Translations under genes and position numbers: made by a program
Shown here: positions 9,171-17,711 of the stretch, one piece after another
How positions within the stretch are numbered: position 1 is the stretch's first letter
How the letters are laid out: each line of letters starts with the position of its first letter
Assembly: GCA_964505385.1 (NCBI GenBank)
Contig: CAZDIA010000009.1
Span: 27,480 to 91,479 of the forward strand
Source of the DNA: SLJN01 sp964505385
GTDB taxonomy: Bacteria; Bacteroidota; Rhodothermia; Balneolales; Natronogracilivirgulaceae
Length of the DNA stretch: 64,000 nt
Direction: 5' to 3'
The notes under the pieces: generated by a model
Seen by the model: the letters and a program-made list of their open reading frames with translations, nothing else
What the model was told of the DNA's origin: nothing
Database searches by the model: none

Positions 9171-10142
9171 CTAACCGCTCACCTGTTCTATGGTTCTTTT
9201 TAATACCGGGTCTTCAGAAACATTGTCATCAACAGAATAATTTGCCGGTTCGGCTGAAACAAGCTGGTTATCACGGTCAAATATAAAATCTATGCGGCCG
9301 AGTGAAATCCCTGAGTGGCCTACCTGGGCGATCAGCGTTTTTGTGCCATCGTCGTGGCGGATTTCTTCCGGCTTTTCAAGGAAAGTATGGGTGTGCCCGC
9401 CGATGATGAGATCAAGGCCGGGAACCTCGCGGGCAATTATCCGGTCACTAACCTGTCCGTCGTCATAATCATAGCCAATATGACTGAGGCATATCACCAT
9501 GTCGCACCCGAAATTATTCTTGAGACGGTTTGTTATATCCTGCGCAACTTCCACCGGCTCTTTGTAGGTAACTCCTCTGTGAAGTTCAGGGAGTACCAGG
9601 TTTTTGAAATCCACTCCAAGCCCGAATATGCCAAACCGAATTCCACTTATATTTCGGGTGATAAAATCCCGTACCCAGTAGCTCATACGGGTAAAACCGA
9701 AATCGTAATTGGCACTGACGAACGGAAATTTTGCATTATCAACTACATCCACAAAACCGCTCACGCCATTGTCAAATTCGTGATTTCCGATTGTGCAGGC
9801 ATCGTATTTCATATACGACATCACCTCGAAATCCAGCGCCCCACCAAACATGTTGAAATAAGGTGTACCCTGGAACACATCACCCGCATCGAGCAGCAGA
9901 TTATTGGGATTCTCCTCCCTGATTTTTTTGATTAAAGTTGCCCGGCGCAACACCCCTCCTTTTCCGGGATAATCAAGGGAGTGATCCGGAAAAGGTTCTA
10001 TTCTGGCGTGAGTATCATTGGTATGAAGTATGCTAATTCGCCTGTAGCCGTTATCGGCAAGCAATTGCCAGGGGGTTCCGCCCAAAAAAGCAGCACCGGC
10101 TCCACCGGCAGTAACAGTTCGAAGGAAGGATCTTCTGTTCAT
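9171..10142 (-). CDS. Tat-exported 5'-nucleotidase-type metallophosphoesterase (catalytic domain only)
   Basis: A 323-residue calcineurin-like phosphoesterase of the UshA / 5'-nucleotidase group. It starts with a twin-arginine signal (MNRRSFLRTVTAGGAGAAFLGG). The dimetal motifs follow in order: ILHTNDTHARIEP, LLLDAGDVFQGTPYF, TIGNHEFDNG, VICLSHIGYDYDDG and DLIIGGHTHTF. UshA-like enzymes also carry a C-terminal substrate-specificity domain of about 250 residues; here that domain is a separate gene, 6 bp upstream in the transcript. It probably hydrolyses nucleotides or related phosphoesters in the periplasm. The two proteins likely work together. Confidence 0.88.
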   Translation of the reverse strand: MNRRSFLRTVTAGGAGAAFLGGTPWQLLADNGYRRISILHTNDTHARIEPFPDHSLDYPGKGGVLRRATLIKKIREENPNNLLLDAGDVFQGTPYFNMFGGALDFEVMSYMKYDACTIGNHEFDNGVSGFVDVVDNAKFPFVSANYDFGFTRMSYWVRDFITRNISGIRFGIFGLGVDFKNLVLPELHRGVTYKEPVEVAQDITNRLKNNFGCDMVICLSHIGYDYDDGQVSDRIIAREVPGLDLIIGGHTHTFLEKPEEIRHDDGTKTLIAQVGHSGISLGRIDFIFDRDNQLVSAEPANYSVDDNVSEDPVLKRTIEQVSG

Positions 10143-10148
10143 GCGGCC

Positions 10149-10919
10149 TTAACTTCTGATTCGATGATCGGTTTCAGGCGATACGGAACTCCTTGAATTC
10201 AGATAATCAATAATTGCATACCGAACCAAAACATCAAGATCGTGCCGCTCTACAGGGTCATGCAATGCGCTGATCGGGCCGCCCCCATCCGCAATCCAGC
10301 TATTGGTAGCCACCCAGTATTCCTGATCCGGATCCACTCTTTCCGAGCCTATCATAACCCCGGATGCCTGATCATCTGAAATTTGCATCCGCATACCGCT
10401 GATTGCTTCGCCACCCGCTTCGGCAATCTGATCAGCCATTTTGAGGATCTGATCACCGGAATGTTTTTGAATTACGATGGTATTTTCAAAAGGCATTAAC
10501 TCATATATCATCCCGACCGTAATTTCTCCGGCAGGCAGAGATGATCGAAGCCCATCATTATTTGTGACAGCTATATGTATCCGGTGTCCCCTTTCGCCGG
10601 ATGCGCGGGAGCGTAATATATCCGCCACGTAATTGCCTAAGGCGCCCTCAGGCCGGCCGCGCTCGGCACTGTTTTCGTTCGTAACCAGCACCCGGTCCAT
10701 CTCATCCCGCACTTTGTTGATGTAGGGACGAATTAAATCATCCAGTTCCCGGTCTTCATCAAGAGTGTCGGTGATTGAATAGTATTGATGCTCGTAGTCA
10801 CCGGCATATACCGAATCGCTTTCTTCCGCGGATTCTTCACTGGTGCCGCATGAGATGAGAATAGCTGCGATGGCGGTAAATAATATTGGTTTCAAATAAA
10901 AAGTGAGGTGACAAGACAT
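10149..10919 (-). CDS. 5'-nucleotidase C-terminal domain lipoprotein
   Basis: A 256-residue protein with a lipoprotein signal (IAAILISCGTSEES). It then matches the 5'-nucleotidase C-terminal domain: NYVADILRSRASGERGHRIHI, AVTNNDGLRSSLPAGEITVG, IYELMPFENTIVI and WVATNSWIADGGG. In UshA/CD73 enzymes this domain binds the nucleoside through aromatic residues and is fused to the catalytic domain. Here it is separate, lipid-anchored, and encoded just before the Tat-exported catalytic partner (6-bp gap). The two would have to meet in the periplasm. It follows the DUF4412 gene by only 3 bp. Confidence 0.85.
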   Translation of the reverse strand: MSCHLTFYLKPILFTAIAAILISCGTSEESAEESDSVYAGDYEHQYYSITDTLDEDRELDDLIRPYINKVRDEMDRVLVTNENSAERGRPEGALGNYVADILRSRASGERGHRIHIAVTNNDGLRSSLPAGEITVGMIYELMPFENTIVIQKHSGDQILKMADQIAEAGGEAISGMRMQISDDQASGVMIGSERVDPDQEYWVATNSWIADGGGPISALHDPVERHDLDVLVRYAIIDYLNSRSSVSPETDHRIRS

Positions 10920-10922
10920 ATA

Positions 10923-11678
10923 CTACTGCCCGCCAAACTGTTCCATAATAAGCTGCTGTAAGTTTACTACCTCCAGATTTTCGGGAACATCAAGCCGGCT
11001 TTCAGTAATTTCGTCCTCATTTATCCGGTCCATACGGATGATATTTTTGAGCTGTTCTCCTTCATATCGCTCTACAACAAGAGGGGTATTACCGTCACGC
11101 ATCCATTGTTGAACCGGCATTTCAGAATACCCGGACAACTGAGCCAGCCAATCTTCAGCGATTAAACCCCAGTTAATTCGTAATCCATCCGAAAGCCACA
11201 CATGATGTGTGACATCTTCGGTGCGATCAGTAATCACCCACTTGCTCGCCCGGTATCCATTGATATCTTTGGTTTCGCCGGTTTCTGAAAATTCAAGTTC
11301 GTCTTGCTGCTCGCTTTCTTCTTCAATTTGCTGCTGCAGATTACCCATCATATTGATCAGCGCCTCAATCTGATCATTTTCGATTTTCAAAGCTTTGTTA
11401 CTGCCGCCATATAAAACAATATCGCGGTTATCGTGGCGAATAAGCGCATAGGTAATCGAATCATTGGTAAGCTGATCCAGCTCATCAATCCCTTCAAAGT
11501 CCGAAATCAAAAGACGGTCAGGATCCATCATCAGGATGAGCCGGTCATTAAATTCTTCTTCACCGTCCTCATTAATAGAATATCCACTGATTTCAATTGA
11601 ACCGGTAAAATAATCCTGAGACCAGCTTAGCTGAGCGGTAAACAGGAACAGTGAAAGAAAAATGATCAAGCTTTTCAT
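10923..11678 (-). CDS. DUF4412 domain-containing exported protein
   Basis: A 251-residue protein with a Sec signal (MKSLIIFLSLFLFTAQLSWSQ) and a beta-rich body. DINGYRASKWVITD followed by HHVWLSDGLRINWG fits DUF4412, a LolA/LolB-fold-like family of periplasmic proteins of unknown function in Bacteroidota relatives. An acidic Gln/Glu-rich stretch (QQQIEEESEQQDELEFSE) sits in the middle. It is the first gene of a three-gene unit with the split 5'-nucleotidase genes and may share their expression. Confidence 0.65.
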   Translation of the reverse strand: MKSLIIFLSLFLFTAQLSWSQDYFTGSIEISGYSINEDGEEEFNDRLILMMDPDRLLISDFEGIDELDQLTNDSITYALIRHDNRDIVLYGGSNKALKIENDQIEALINMMGNLQQQIEEESEQQDELEFSETGETKDINGYRASKWVITDRTEDVTHHVWLSDGLRINWGLIAEDWLAQLSGYSEMPVQQWMRDGNTPLVVERYEGEQLKNIIRMDRINEDEITESRLDVPENLEVVNLQQLIMEQFGGQ

Positions 11679-11709
11679 GATAGTCGAATTAAGTATTAGG
11701 CTGATATAA

Positions 11710-12843
11710 TTACTGATCGATTAGCTCAGCGGTTACCGGATCATTCACTTTGTGAATCCAGCCGCCGGCAATGACATCATCGCCTTCATAGCAGACAAGT
11801 GCCTGACCCGGGGTGATGGCACTCCTACCTCCCGGAAAACGTATACTGATCTCATCATCCCCTGTTTGTGTCAGAAAACCGGGTTTTCCGTCATCATTAT
11901 AACGGATGGCTCCCTCTACCTGCATATCTTCTTCAGGTACGCGGTCATATTTAACCATGTTGATATTCCGGGCGTTGCACCAGGTGTGATTCAGGTCTTC
12001 AGCATCCCCGACGGTAATGGTATTGGTTTCGGGATCAATATGGGTAACGTAAACCGGTTTGCCCATTGCGAGATGCAATCCCCTTCGCTGGCCGATAGTG
12101 TAGAAAGGGTATCCCTTATGCCGCCCAATGACATTGCCTTCTTTATCTACAAAATATCCACCGTCAACCTGCTCTTCAAGCCCGTCAACTCTATCCCTGA
12201 GGAAACGGCGATAGTCGTTATCCGGAACGAAGCAAATCTCGTAGGAATCTTTTTTATTGGCTACATTGTACAGCCCGAATTCAGATGCAAGCTCGCGAAT
12301 TTCCGGTTTTTGATAACCGCCGAGCGGGAAAATAGTGTGCTTCAGATTTTCCTGGCTAACTCCCCACAAGGCATAAGACTGGTCTTTATCACGATCCACA
12401 CCCCGCGAGATGATGTAGCGGCCGTTTTCTTCCCGAACCTGAGCATAATGCCCGGTGGCGATATAATCACAGCCGAGATTTTTCGCGCGTCTTAACATTG
12501 CTGTCCACTTGATATGGGTATTGCACAGCACGCAGGGATTAGGAGTTCGTCCATTCATGTATTCATCAACAAACCGGTCAATAACCCAATCGCCGAATTC
12601 ATCCCTGATATCTACAATGAAATGTTTAAAACCATACTTGGAAGCAATCATGCGGGCATCATTCATTGATTCCAGCGTACAGCACCCCGTTTCTTTATTG
12701 GAGTTCCCCCCGCTGGATGAATAATCCCACGTTTTCATGGTAATTCCGATTACTTCATAGCCCTGCTCTTTGAGCAATACAGCGGTAACGGAGGAATCAA
12801 CCCCACCGCTCATGGCTACCAATACTTTTCCTTTACGACTCAT
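11710..12843 (-). CDS. mnmA: tRNA-specific 2-thiouridylase
   Basis: Thiolates U34 of tRNA(Lys), tRNA(Glu) and tRNA(Gln) using ATP and a persulfide donor. The PP-loop MSGGVDSSVTAVLL is at residues 10-23. The catalytic cysteine pair is in NPCVLCNTHIKW and YEICFVPDNDYRRFL, and the ATP site ATGHYAQV is present. The C-terminal beta-barrel GHHKGYPFYTIGQRRGL-type region follows. At 377 residues it is full length. It stands 31 bp upstream of the DUF4412 gene on the same strand and could head that transcript. Confidence 0.97.
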   Translation of the reverse strand: MSRKGKVLVAMSGGVDSSVTAVLLKEQGYEVIGITMKTWDYSSSGGNSNKETGCCTLESMNDARMIASKYGFKHFIVDIRDEFGDWVIDRFVDEYMNGRTPNPCVLCNTHIKWTAMLRRAKNLGCDYIATGHYAQVREENGRYIISRGVDRDKDQSYALWGVSQENLKHTIFPLGGYQKPEIRELASEFGLYNVANKKDSYEICFVPDNDYRRFLRDRVDGLEEQVDGGYFVDKEGNVIGRHKGYPFYTIGQRRGLHLAMGKPVYVTHIDPETNTITVGDAEDLNHTWCNARNINMVKYDRVPEEDMQVEGAIRYNDDGKPGFLTQTGDDEISIRFPGGRSAITPGQALVCYEGDDVIAGGWIHKVNDPVTAELIDQ

Positions 12844-13086
12844 TGTAATATTATAATTTTACAAGCACAGTAATTTAAGATTCCCGCAAAACTTCGGTTT
12901 ATGATAACGGTGGGCTAACGAAGCGCAAAAATGAATCTTGCTGTAAAAGCCTGAGAAATGAGAGAAACTGATCACATGAGTAACCAGCGTTACCCTTAAA
13001 AGAATAGCCCGGCGGTGTGTTGCGGGGCGCCGGCTTAACAATCAAATCAGGCTTCAGGTCATCTCGGGGAACCTACCCGGAGGAGA

Positions 13087-13593
13087 TCATACCATATACA
13101 AATATGGCTTCCAATTGTCATCAATTGTTCCGCAAAAATCTCGCAGAAAGATGATATGATTGGGTTTGAATGGTCTCCGGTTGAGTTTCATTCCGGCCTC
13201 CTTAGGTGTCCGGTTCCCTTTTCTGTGATTGCAGGTTGTGCAGGCAGTTACCAGATTTTCCCACTGATCACTTCCACCCCTGCTTTTGGGGATTACGTGA
13301 TCGATTGTCAATTTCTCGGAAGTACCGCAATATTGACAATTGTGCCGGTCTCGTTTAAGGATATTCTTACGGGAGAGCACAATTTTTTTATAGGGAATAC
13401 GAGCATATCTGTGCAACCGGATTACAGATGGGTAATCATAAGATTCGTAAACCGTACGCACTTTATGGGAAGGCCTGTCGTGAAGCATCTCCGCTTTTTC
13501 AAGAAACAAAAGCATGAGAGACTTCTTGACATTGACCACACTTAGCGGTTGATAGTCCTGATTCAGAATTAGAACATTGCCATTTAAAACCAT
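13087..13593 (-). CDS. HNH endonuclease
   Basis: A 168-residue protein with a C-terminal HNH domain: CQYCGTSEKLTIDHVIPKSRGG, then WENLVTACTTCNHRKGNRTP. It has the DH catalytic pair, the Asn and two CxxC zinc knuckles. The N-terminal half (VLILNQDYQPLSVVNVKKSLMLLFLEKAEML) matches the common stand-alone HNH family of Bacteroidota and cyanobacteria. No methylase or phage gene is nearby, so its role (repair or defence) is unknown. Long AT-rich gaps flank it on both sides. Confidence 0.9.
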   Translation of the reverse strand: MVLNGNVLILNQDYQPLSVVNVKKSLMLLFLEKAEMLHDRPSHKVRTVYESYDYPSVIRLHRYARIPYKKIVLSRKNILKRDRHNCQYCGTSEKLTIDHVIPKSRGGSDQWENLVTACTTCNHRKGNRTPKEAGMKLNRRPFKPNHIIFLRDFCGTIDDNWKPYLYMV

Positions 13594-14314
13594 AATTCTA
13601 CATGTGGATTACATGTCTGCTTTAGTTACTCACCAGCAGTGATGCTGATGAATGTCACCGATTATAAATACAAATAATGCATAAAACGTTTCAAAATGGA
13701 TTTGTATCATGTTTACAGGGTAAACAACATTCAATGCTGGTTTTAACCCCATAACTGGTTTGTCAAAGCTACCGTTGGTGTTACATAATGAACATATACG
13801 TAACAATTACAGTATAGTAGGTATTTTTAGACACCTTATCAACAGCTTAATTGATCGAGTTACCCTATTTGTTTTGAGAATTATGCTCTGGGTCTCGTGC
13901 TCCTTAAAATCAACTCAACACACAATGGCTTAATTAGAGTGGACAGCCCGGCAGGCATCGCCGGCTATCGGAAGAGAAAAAACCTTGCCATACCTCAACA
14001 TTCTTTTACTATTTCCTCACCAAACCATCGGCTTGCTTCTGGCTGTCGGCACAGGCGATGAGGCTACTGCTTTCCGGACAGCCCGCCCTTATACTTAAAA
14101 TCATCTCAACACCCGATGTCTTGATTAGGGCGGACAGCCCGGGAAGCCTCGCCAGCTGTCGGAAGCAGGAAATCTTTGCCAAACCTCAACTGTGTTGCTC
14201 TGCGTCTTTTACTCAGCGCTCCCTGCGGTTAAACCGGAAGCCCTTTAATTCGACAGCCCACTTTGAGTGGGCAGTCGAAGAATTTTTCCTCTGCGGTTTA
14301 TACCGTTATTTCTA
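13594..14314. repeat. 721-bp intergenic region with duplicated and shared repeats
   Basis: Only the half nearest the peptidase gene is structured. A unit of about 195 bp is present twice in degenerate form: AAAATCAACTCAACA...GGACAGCCCGGCAGGCATCGCC near 13909-13962, and AAAATCATCTCAACA...GGACAGCCCGGGAAGCCTCGCC near 14097-14152. A hairpin GCCCACT-TTG-AGTGGGC lies at 14256-14272. Blocks near 14041-14085 and 14178-14279 recur at 16280-16440. No coding capacity or RNA gene was recognised, and 13594-13890 shows nothing. Confidence 0.6.
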
Positions 14315-15958
14315 TCAGTCGGCAAATTCAACATCATTTTTGCGTGGGAGCAGATGCTCTAATTGTGCTGTGTGATAAGCAATTGTGGCCACCATCACCG
14401 CAGACCGTTTCAGGTCCTCTTCTTTTAACCGTTCAAACACATCCATATTGGAATGGTGGGTTTTGGACCAATATTCTATAGGATCCTGAATAAACTGAAA
14501 ACCGGGCAATCCCATAGTATCAAACGGAACATGATCGGTTGAACCGGTGCTTCGGTATGATACCGTAGCGGCATCCCAGTCATGAAATGGCTGGAACCAG
14601 GTGCGAAAATAATCTCTCAGCGCTTCATTTTCCTGCAGATTGATTCCCCGGATCTGCCCGGTGCCGTTGTCGAAGTTGTAATAAGCCGAAAGCTTATCAT
14701 AACCATCTTTTCGTTCAATTTCTTCGAAATCCCATATTTCACCATCCACGGGTTCCGCAAAATGGTCCTGTACATAATGAACCGAGCCGTGAAGCCCCTG
14801 CTCTTCCCCATCCCAAAGAGCAATTCTAATGGTGCGCTTCGGTTCCACTCCTGTTTCTGAGAGGATACGCATCACCTCCATCATGACCGAGCTGCCTGCG
14901 GCATTATCCGTAGCGCCGGTTCCGGAATGCCATGAATCGAGATGGGCGCCAATCATCACTACTTCATCTCCGACATCGGGATCTGTTCCCGGTATTTCGG
15001 CGATTGTATTATATCCCATCAGATCATCCGTGTTGTAACGGGTTTCCAGTTCCATTTCAAGTTCAACTTCAACTTCTTTTTCGAGCATACGGAATAAGCG
15101 GCCATATTGGTCGCGCGTCAATGAGAGCTGAGGAACGGGATCAGGAGCATCCGCTTCATGCGGGCGGGGACGCTCCCGCCAGCCCAAATCAGGGTCCGCG
15201 GGTAGTTGAGCACTGGTTATGGCAATTTGACCGAATCTACCACGATAGCTCTGATCCAGGACGGCGAGGGGTTCTTCATCATGCAGAAACTGCATAAATT
15301 CATACTGGTCATTAGCCTGACTGCTACCGCCGGAAGTTCCTTCTCCTTCTTCAGCCATGCGATCCGGTCCGGCATTGGCCATATTTAATAGTTGTGAGTC
15401 GTCAAACCGAATCGCTAGCGGGTCCCAGTGAAATTCCGGGTCCTCAGGCTGTTCAACCATCACAAATTTATTATCAAGCTGCCCTTCGTATTCGCGATAA
15501 TCCATTTCAGGACTCAGGTAAATAACCTCGCCTTTAACAGGCTCATCATAGCCCGGTGACCATGCTTTCGGATACGCGGTGACGGGGAAGTAGGAATACT
15601 CACTGTGAGCGTGCAGAGCGAAACGGTCGAGCTCCCAGCCTCTTCCGAATGGACCCCATTCATGCAGATGCGCGTTTTCCAGTCCCATTTCTTCAAGCAC
15701 TTCCAGGGTATAATCATTTGCTCGCCGCATCTGTGCCGAATTGGTAAGGCGAGGTCCGTAGACATCGGTCAGCCAGCTCGCATATTCCATCACTTTGGAG
15801 TTTTCCATACCTTCTTCACTGAATAGCTCAACAGCTTCCATGTCGAGTGTGGGCTCCTCCGTTTGCTGAGCAACAGCCTCTTCACTTGCTGAACACCCCA
15901 AAAGAGTGCCGACCAACAGCGCTCCTGTGGACACATTAACCATATATTTTCTGAACAT
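14315..15958 (-). CDS. M28 family metallopeptidase lipoprotein (carboxypeptidase Q-like)
   Basis: A zinc aminopeptidase/carboxypeptidase of about 547 residues. Motifs for the co-catalytic zinc site are MIGAHLDSWHSGTGATDNAAGSS (His, Asp), IRIALWDGEEQGLHGS (Glu pair) and a later ...TGSTDHVPFDTMGLPG region with a ligand His. It resembles the plasma glutamate carboxypeptidase group, which trims dipeptides outside the cytoplasm. The start at 15958 is chosen because it gives a lipoprotein signal (MFRKYMVNVSTGALLVGTLLGC); the frame extends 25 codons further to 16033 but would bury the signal. It is flanked on both sides by repeat-rich gaps. Confidence 0.9.
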   Translation of the reverse strand: MFRKYMVNVSTGALLVGTLLGCSASEEAVAQQTEEPTLDMEAVELFSEEGMENSKVMEYASWLTDVYGPRLTNSAQMRRANDYTLEVLEEMGLENAHLHEWGPFGRGWELDRFALHAHSEYSYFPVTAYPKAWSPGYDEPVKGEVIYLSPEMDYREYEGQLDNKFVMVEQPEDPEFHWDPLAIRFDDSQLLNMANAGPDRMAEEGEGTSGGSSQANDQYEFMQFLHDEEPLAVLDQSYRGRFGQIAITSAQLPADPDLGWRERPRPHEADAPDPVPQLSLTRDQYGRLFRMLEKEVEVELEMELETRYNTDDLMGYNTIAEIPGTDPDVGDEVVMIGAHLDSWHSGTGATDNAAGSSVMMEVMRILSETGVEPKRTIRIALWDGEEQGLHGSVHYVQDHFAEPVDGEIWDFEEIERKDGYDKLSAYYNFDNGTGQIRGINLQENEALRDYFRTWFQPFHDWDAATVSYRSTGSTDHVPFDTMGLPGFQFIQDPIEYWSKTHHSNMDVFERLKEEDLKRSAVMVATIAYHTAQLEHLLPRKNDVEFAD

Positions 15959-16537
15959 ACTTTGCTTTATTTGATTAATAAATGGCCATAGTATGCTGCC
16001 ATATATCCAAAAAAGCAATGTTGATTTTTTCATTTATGATTTTGTTACCACCGAGATCACAGTGTTTTAGCGCAGAGGGGTAAAAATCTTCGGTTTCCCG
16101 CTTTTCGGCTGCCCGTTCTTCGTCTGTCCACCCCGAGACTCGCTTATAGCTCGCTCAGGATTTCACTTCTTTGTGGGCTGCCGAATTCAAAGGCTTTCAA
16201 TCTTCTGCGTAAATCAACGAACAAAATCAGTGCAAATCTCCGTGATAGGTGAGAGTTCCGTTTGCCGGTAAGTCTCGCCGGCTGTCGGCACAGCAGATGA
16301 GACCTCTGCTTTCCGGACAGCCCGGGTTGCGTCTCCGATTGCCAAACCTCAACCTTTGTTCTGCGTTTTTTGCCCTGCGCTCCTCTGTGGTTAAACCGGA
16401 AGCCCTTAAATTCGACAGCCCACTTTGAGTGGGCAGCCGAAAAGCATTATCCCCTGTGTAACTCTGCGTTTTTTGCCCTGCACTCTCTGTGGTTAATTCG
16501 GAAGCCATGGAGGCATCGACTCGGCACAGTGGATGGT
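15959..16537. repeat. Repeat-rich intergenic region sharing blocks with 14.0-14.3 kb
   Basis: The stretch 16276-16325 (TCGCCGGCTGTCGGCACAG, then CTGCTTTCCGGACAGCCCG) and 16340-16440 (GCCAAACCTCAAC through GGTTAAACCGGAAGCCCTT and the GCCCACT-TTG-AGTGGGC hairpin at 16418-16434) match the gap before the previous gene in the same order and orientation. A further internal echo of TCTGCGTTTTTTGCCCTGC occurs at 16360 and 16462. No gene is supported. Confidence 0.6.
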
Positions 16538-17680
16538 TCATTCGGCATCAGTCAGGGGGAAGACCTCCTCCATGCCGTCCGGGCGGTATTCTCTGGGGTT
16601 TACGTCGGCAAGTCGCCGAAAGGCAAAGAAGCCATAGCGGGTTGCTCCGTAGGTTTCCAGAATTTCACCTTCTTCATCGATGGTGAGTGGCCGCTCGTTT
16701 AGTTCAAGATAGGAAGTCTGGGATCTGGAATGGCTGCGGTTATGATCCCGAAGCCAGTCCCTGTAGCGCCGGGTTTCTTCACCTTTGGTGTAGATGATTT
16801 CCAGTTTACCAAAGAAATTCATTTTGTAGGCCTCCTCCTCATTATCATAGTTAATCAACCTGCTGCGTCTTTCACGTCTTTTATCCTGACTGTAATTGCC
16901 CCGTGCATCGCGATTGTGAATATACATGATGAAGCCTTCCGAACTAATCTCACCATTGATCAGCGATAACAGAAAATGCCGGAATGATCCGAGAAAAGCC
17001 TCTTCCCTCTCTATTTCCCACTTTTCCTTCTGCTGCGAATCTGCCGGCGTCATCTCTTCAAACAGAGGTTCGCCGTCCCATTTAGTGGTAGTTCCCGTAG
17101 TTGTAAATTCATCCAGATGGTAGGTGATTTTATATCCCAGCGAATAATTCTTTATACGAAGCGGCTCAGCAGCTTCCGCCGTTAACCTCCCCCACCAGTT
17201 GCGGTCGAAATTCAGAACTTCGCGATTGATTATTTCTACTGAATCAGCGCGCTCGGAGGTTCCAATAAATTCATTTTTAAATCTCCTGAAATTTCTTTGC
17301 CAGTCTTCATCCGCTTTGTCTTCAACAGTAACTTCTTCGAGTTCTACATCTTCCGGCTTCATTTTATAATCAAGAGTATCGACGGATGCCGACAGCATTT
17401 TGTCTTCGGCGATATTTTCGTATCCCAATTTCGAGATGTAAATCCGGTAAGCGCCGGGACTCACCTTACTCAGCTCGTAGCGACCATCATCATCCGTAAC
17501 GGTGCCTATGGTTGTTTCACTGAGGAAAACATGCACTCCGACAAGTGGCCGCCCTCTTTCTGAATCAACTATACGGCCTTCTATGGTGATAGAATTTTCA
17601 CTTATCCCGGTGGCATTTACGGAAAAAATAATCCCCGGAACAATGATCGAGAAAATGAGTATGTATAGCAGACTTCTCAT
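16538..17680 (-). CDS. CarboxypepD_reg-like exported protein, paralogue B
   Basis: A 380-residue protein with a Sec signal (MRSLLYILIFSIIVPGIIFSVNA). Next comes a CarboxypepD_reg / CNA-B-like beta-sandwich (about 30-110: IEGRIVDSERGRPLVGVHVFLSE, GTVTDDDGRYELSKVSPG, YRIYISKLGYE). The remaining region of about 260 residues begins DWQRNFRRFKNEFIGTSERAD. It lacks a TonB plug or barrel, so it is not a SusC receptor. The function of this architecture is not known to me. The neighbour at 17712-18812 is a paralogue with the same architecture, probably from a tandem duplication. The gap between them is 31 bp, so they are likely co-transcribed. Confidence 0.7.
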   Translation of the reverse strand: MRSLLYILIFSIIVPGIIFSVNATGISENSITIEGRIVDSERGRPLVGVHVFLSETTIGTVTDDDGRYELSKVSPGAYRIYISKLGYENIAEDKMLSASVDTLDYKMKPEDVELEEVTVEDKADEDWQRNFRRFKNEFIGTSERADSVEIINREVLNFDRNWWGRLTAEAAEPLRIKNYSLGYKITYHLDEFTTTGTTTKWDGEPLFEEMTPADSQQKEKWEIEREEAFLGSFRHFLLSLINGEISSEGFIMYIHNRDARGNYSQDKRRERRSRLINYDNEEEAYKMNFFGKLEIIYTKGEETRRYRDWLRDHNRSHSRSQTSYLELNERPLTIDEEGEILETYGATRYGFFAFRRLADVNPREYRPDGMEEVFPLTDAE

Positions 17681-17711
17681 AAACTGTTACTATGCAATCG
17701 CTGGCAGTTAT

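Noticed and set aside
9315..9935. 206-codon frame antisense to the 5'-nucleotidase
   Set aside because: The reverse strand has a full metallophosphoesterase. The frame has no family match.
11752..12495. 247-codon frame antisense to mnmA
   Set aside because: mnmA is intact on the other strand; the frame is a by-product of its codon use.
12844..13086. tRNA or small RNA between mnmA and the HNH gene
   Set aside because: No T-loop or acceptor pattern was found; only an imperfect GC-rich hairpin near 13005-13035 is visible.
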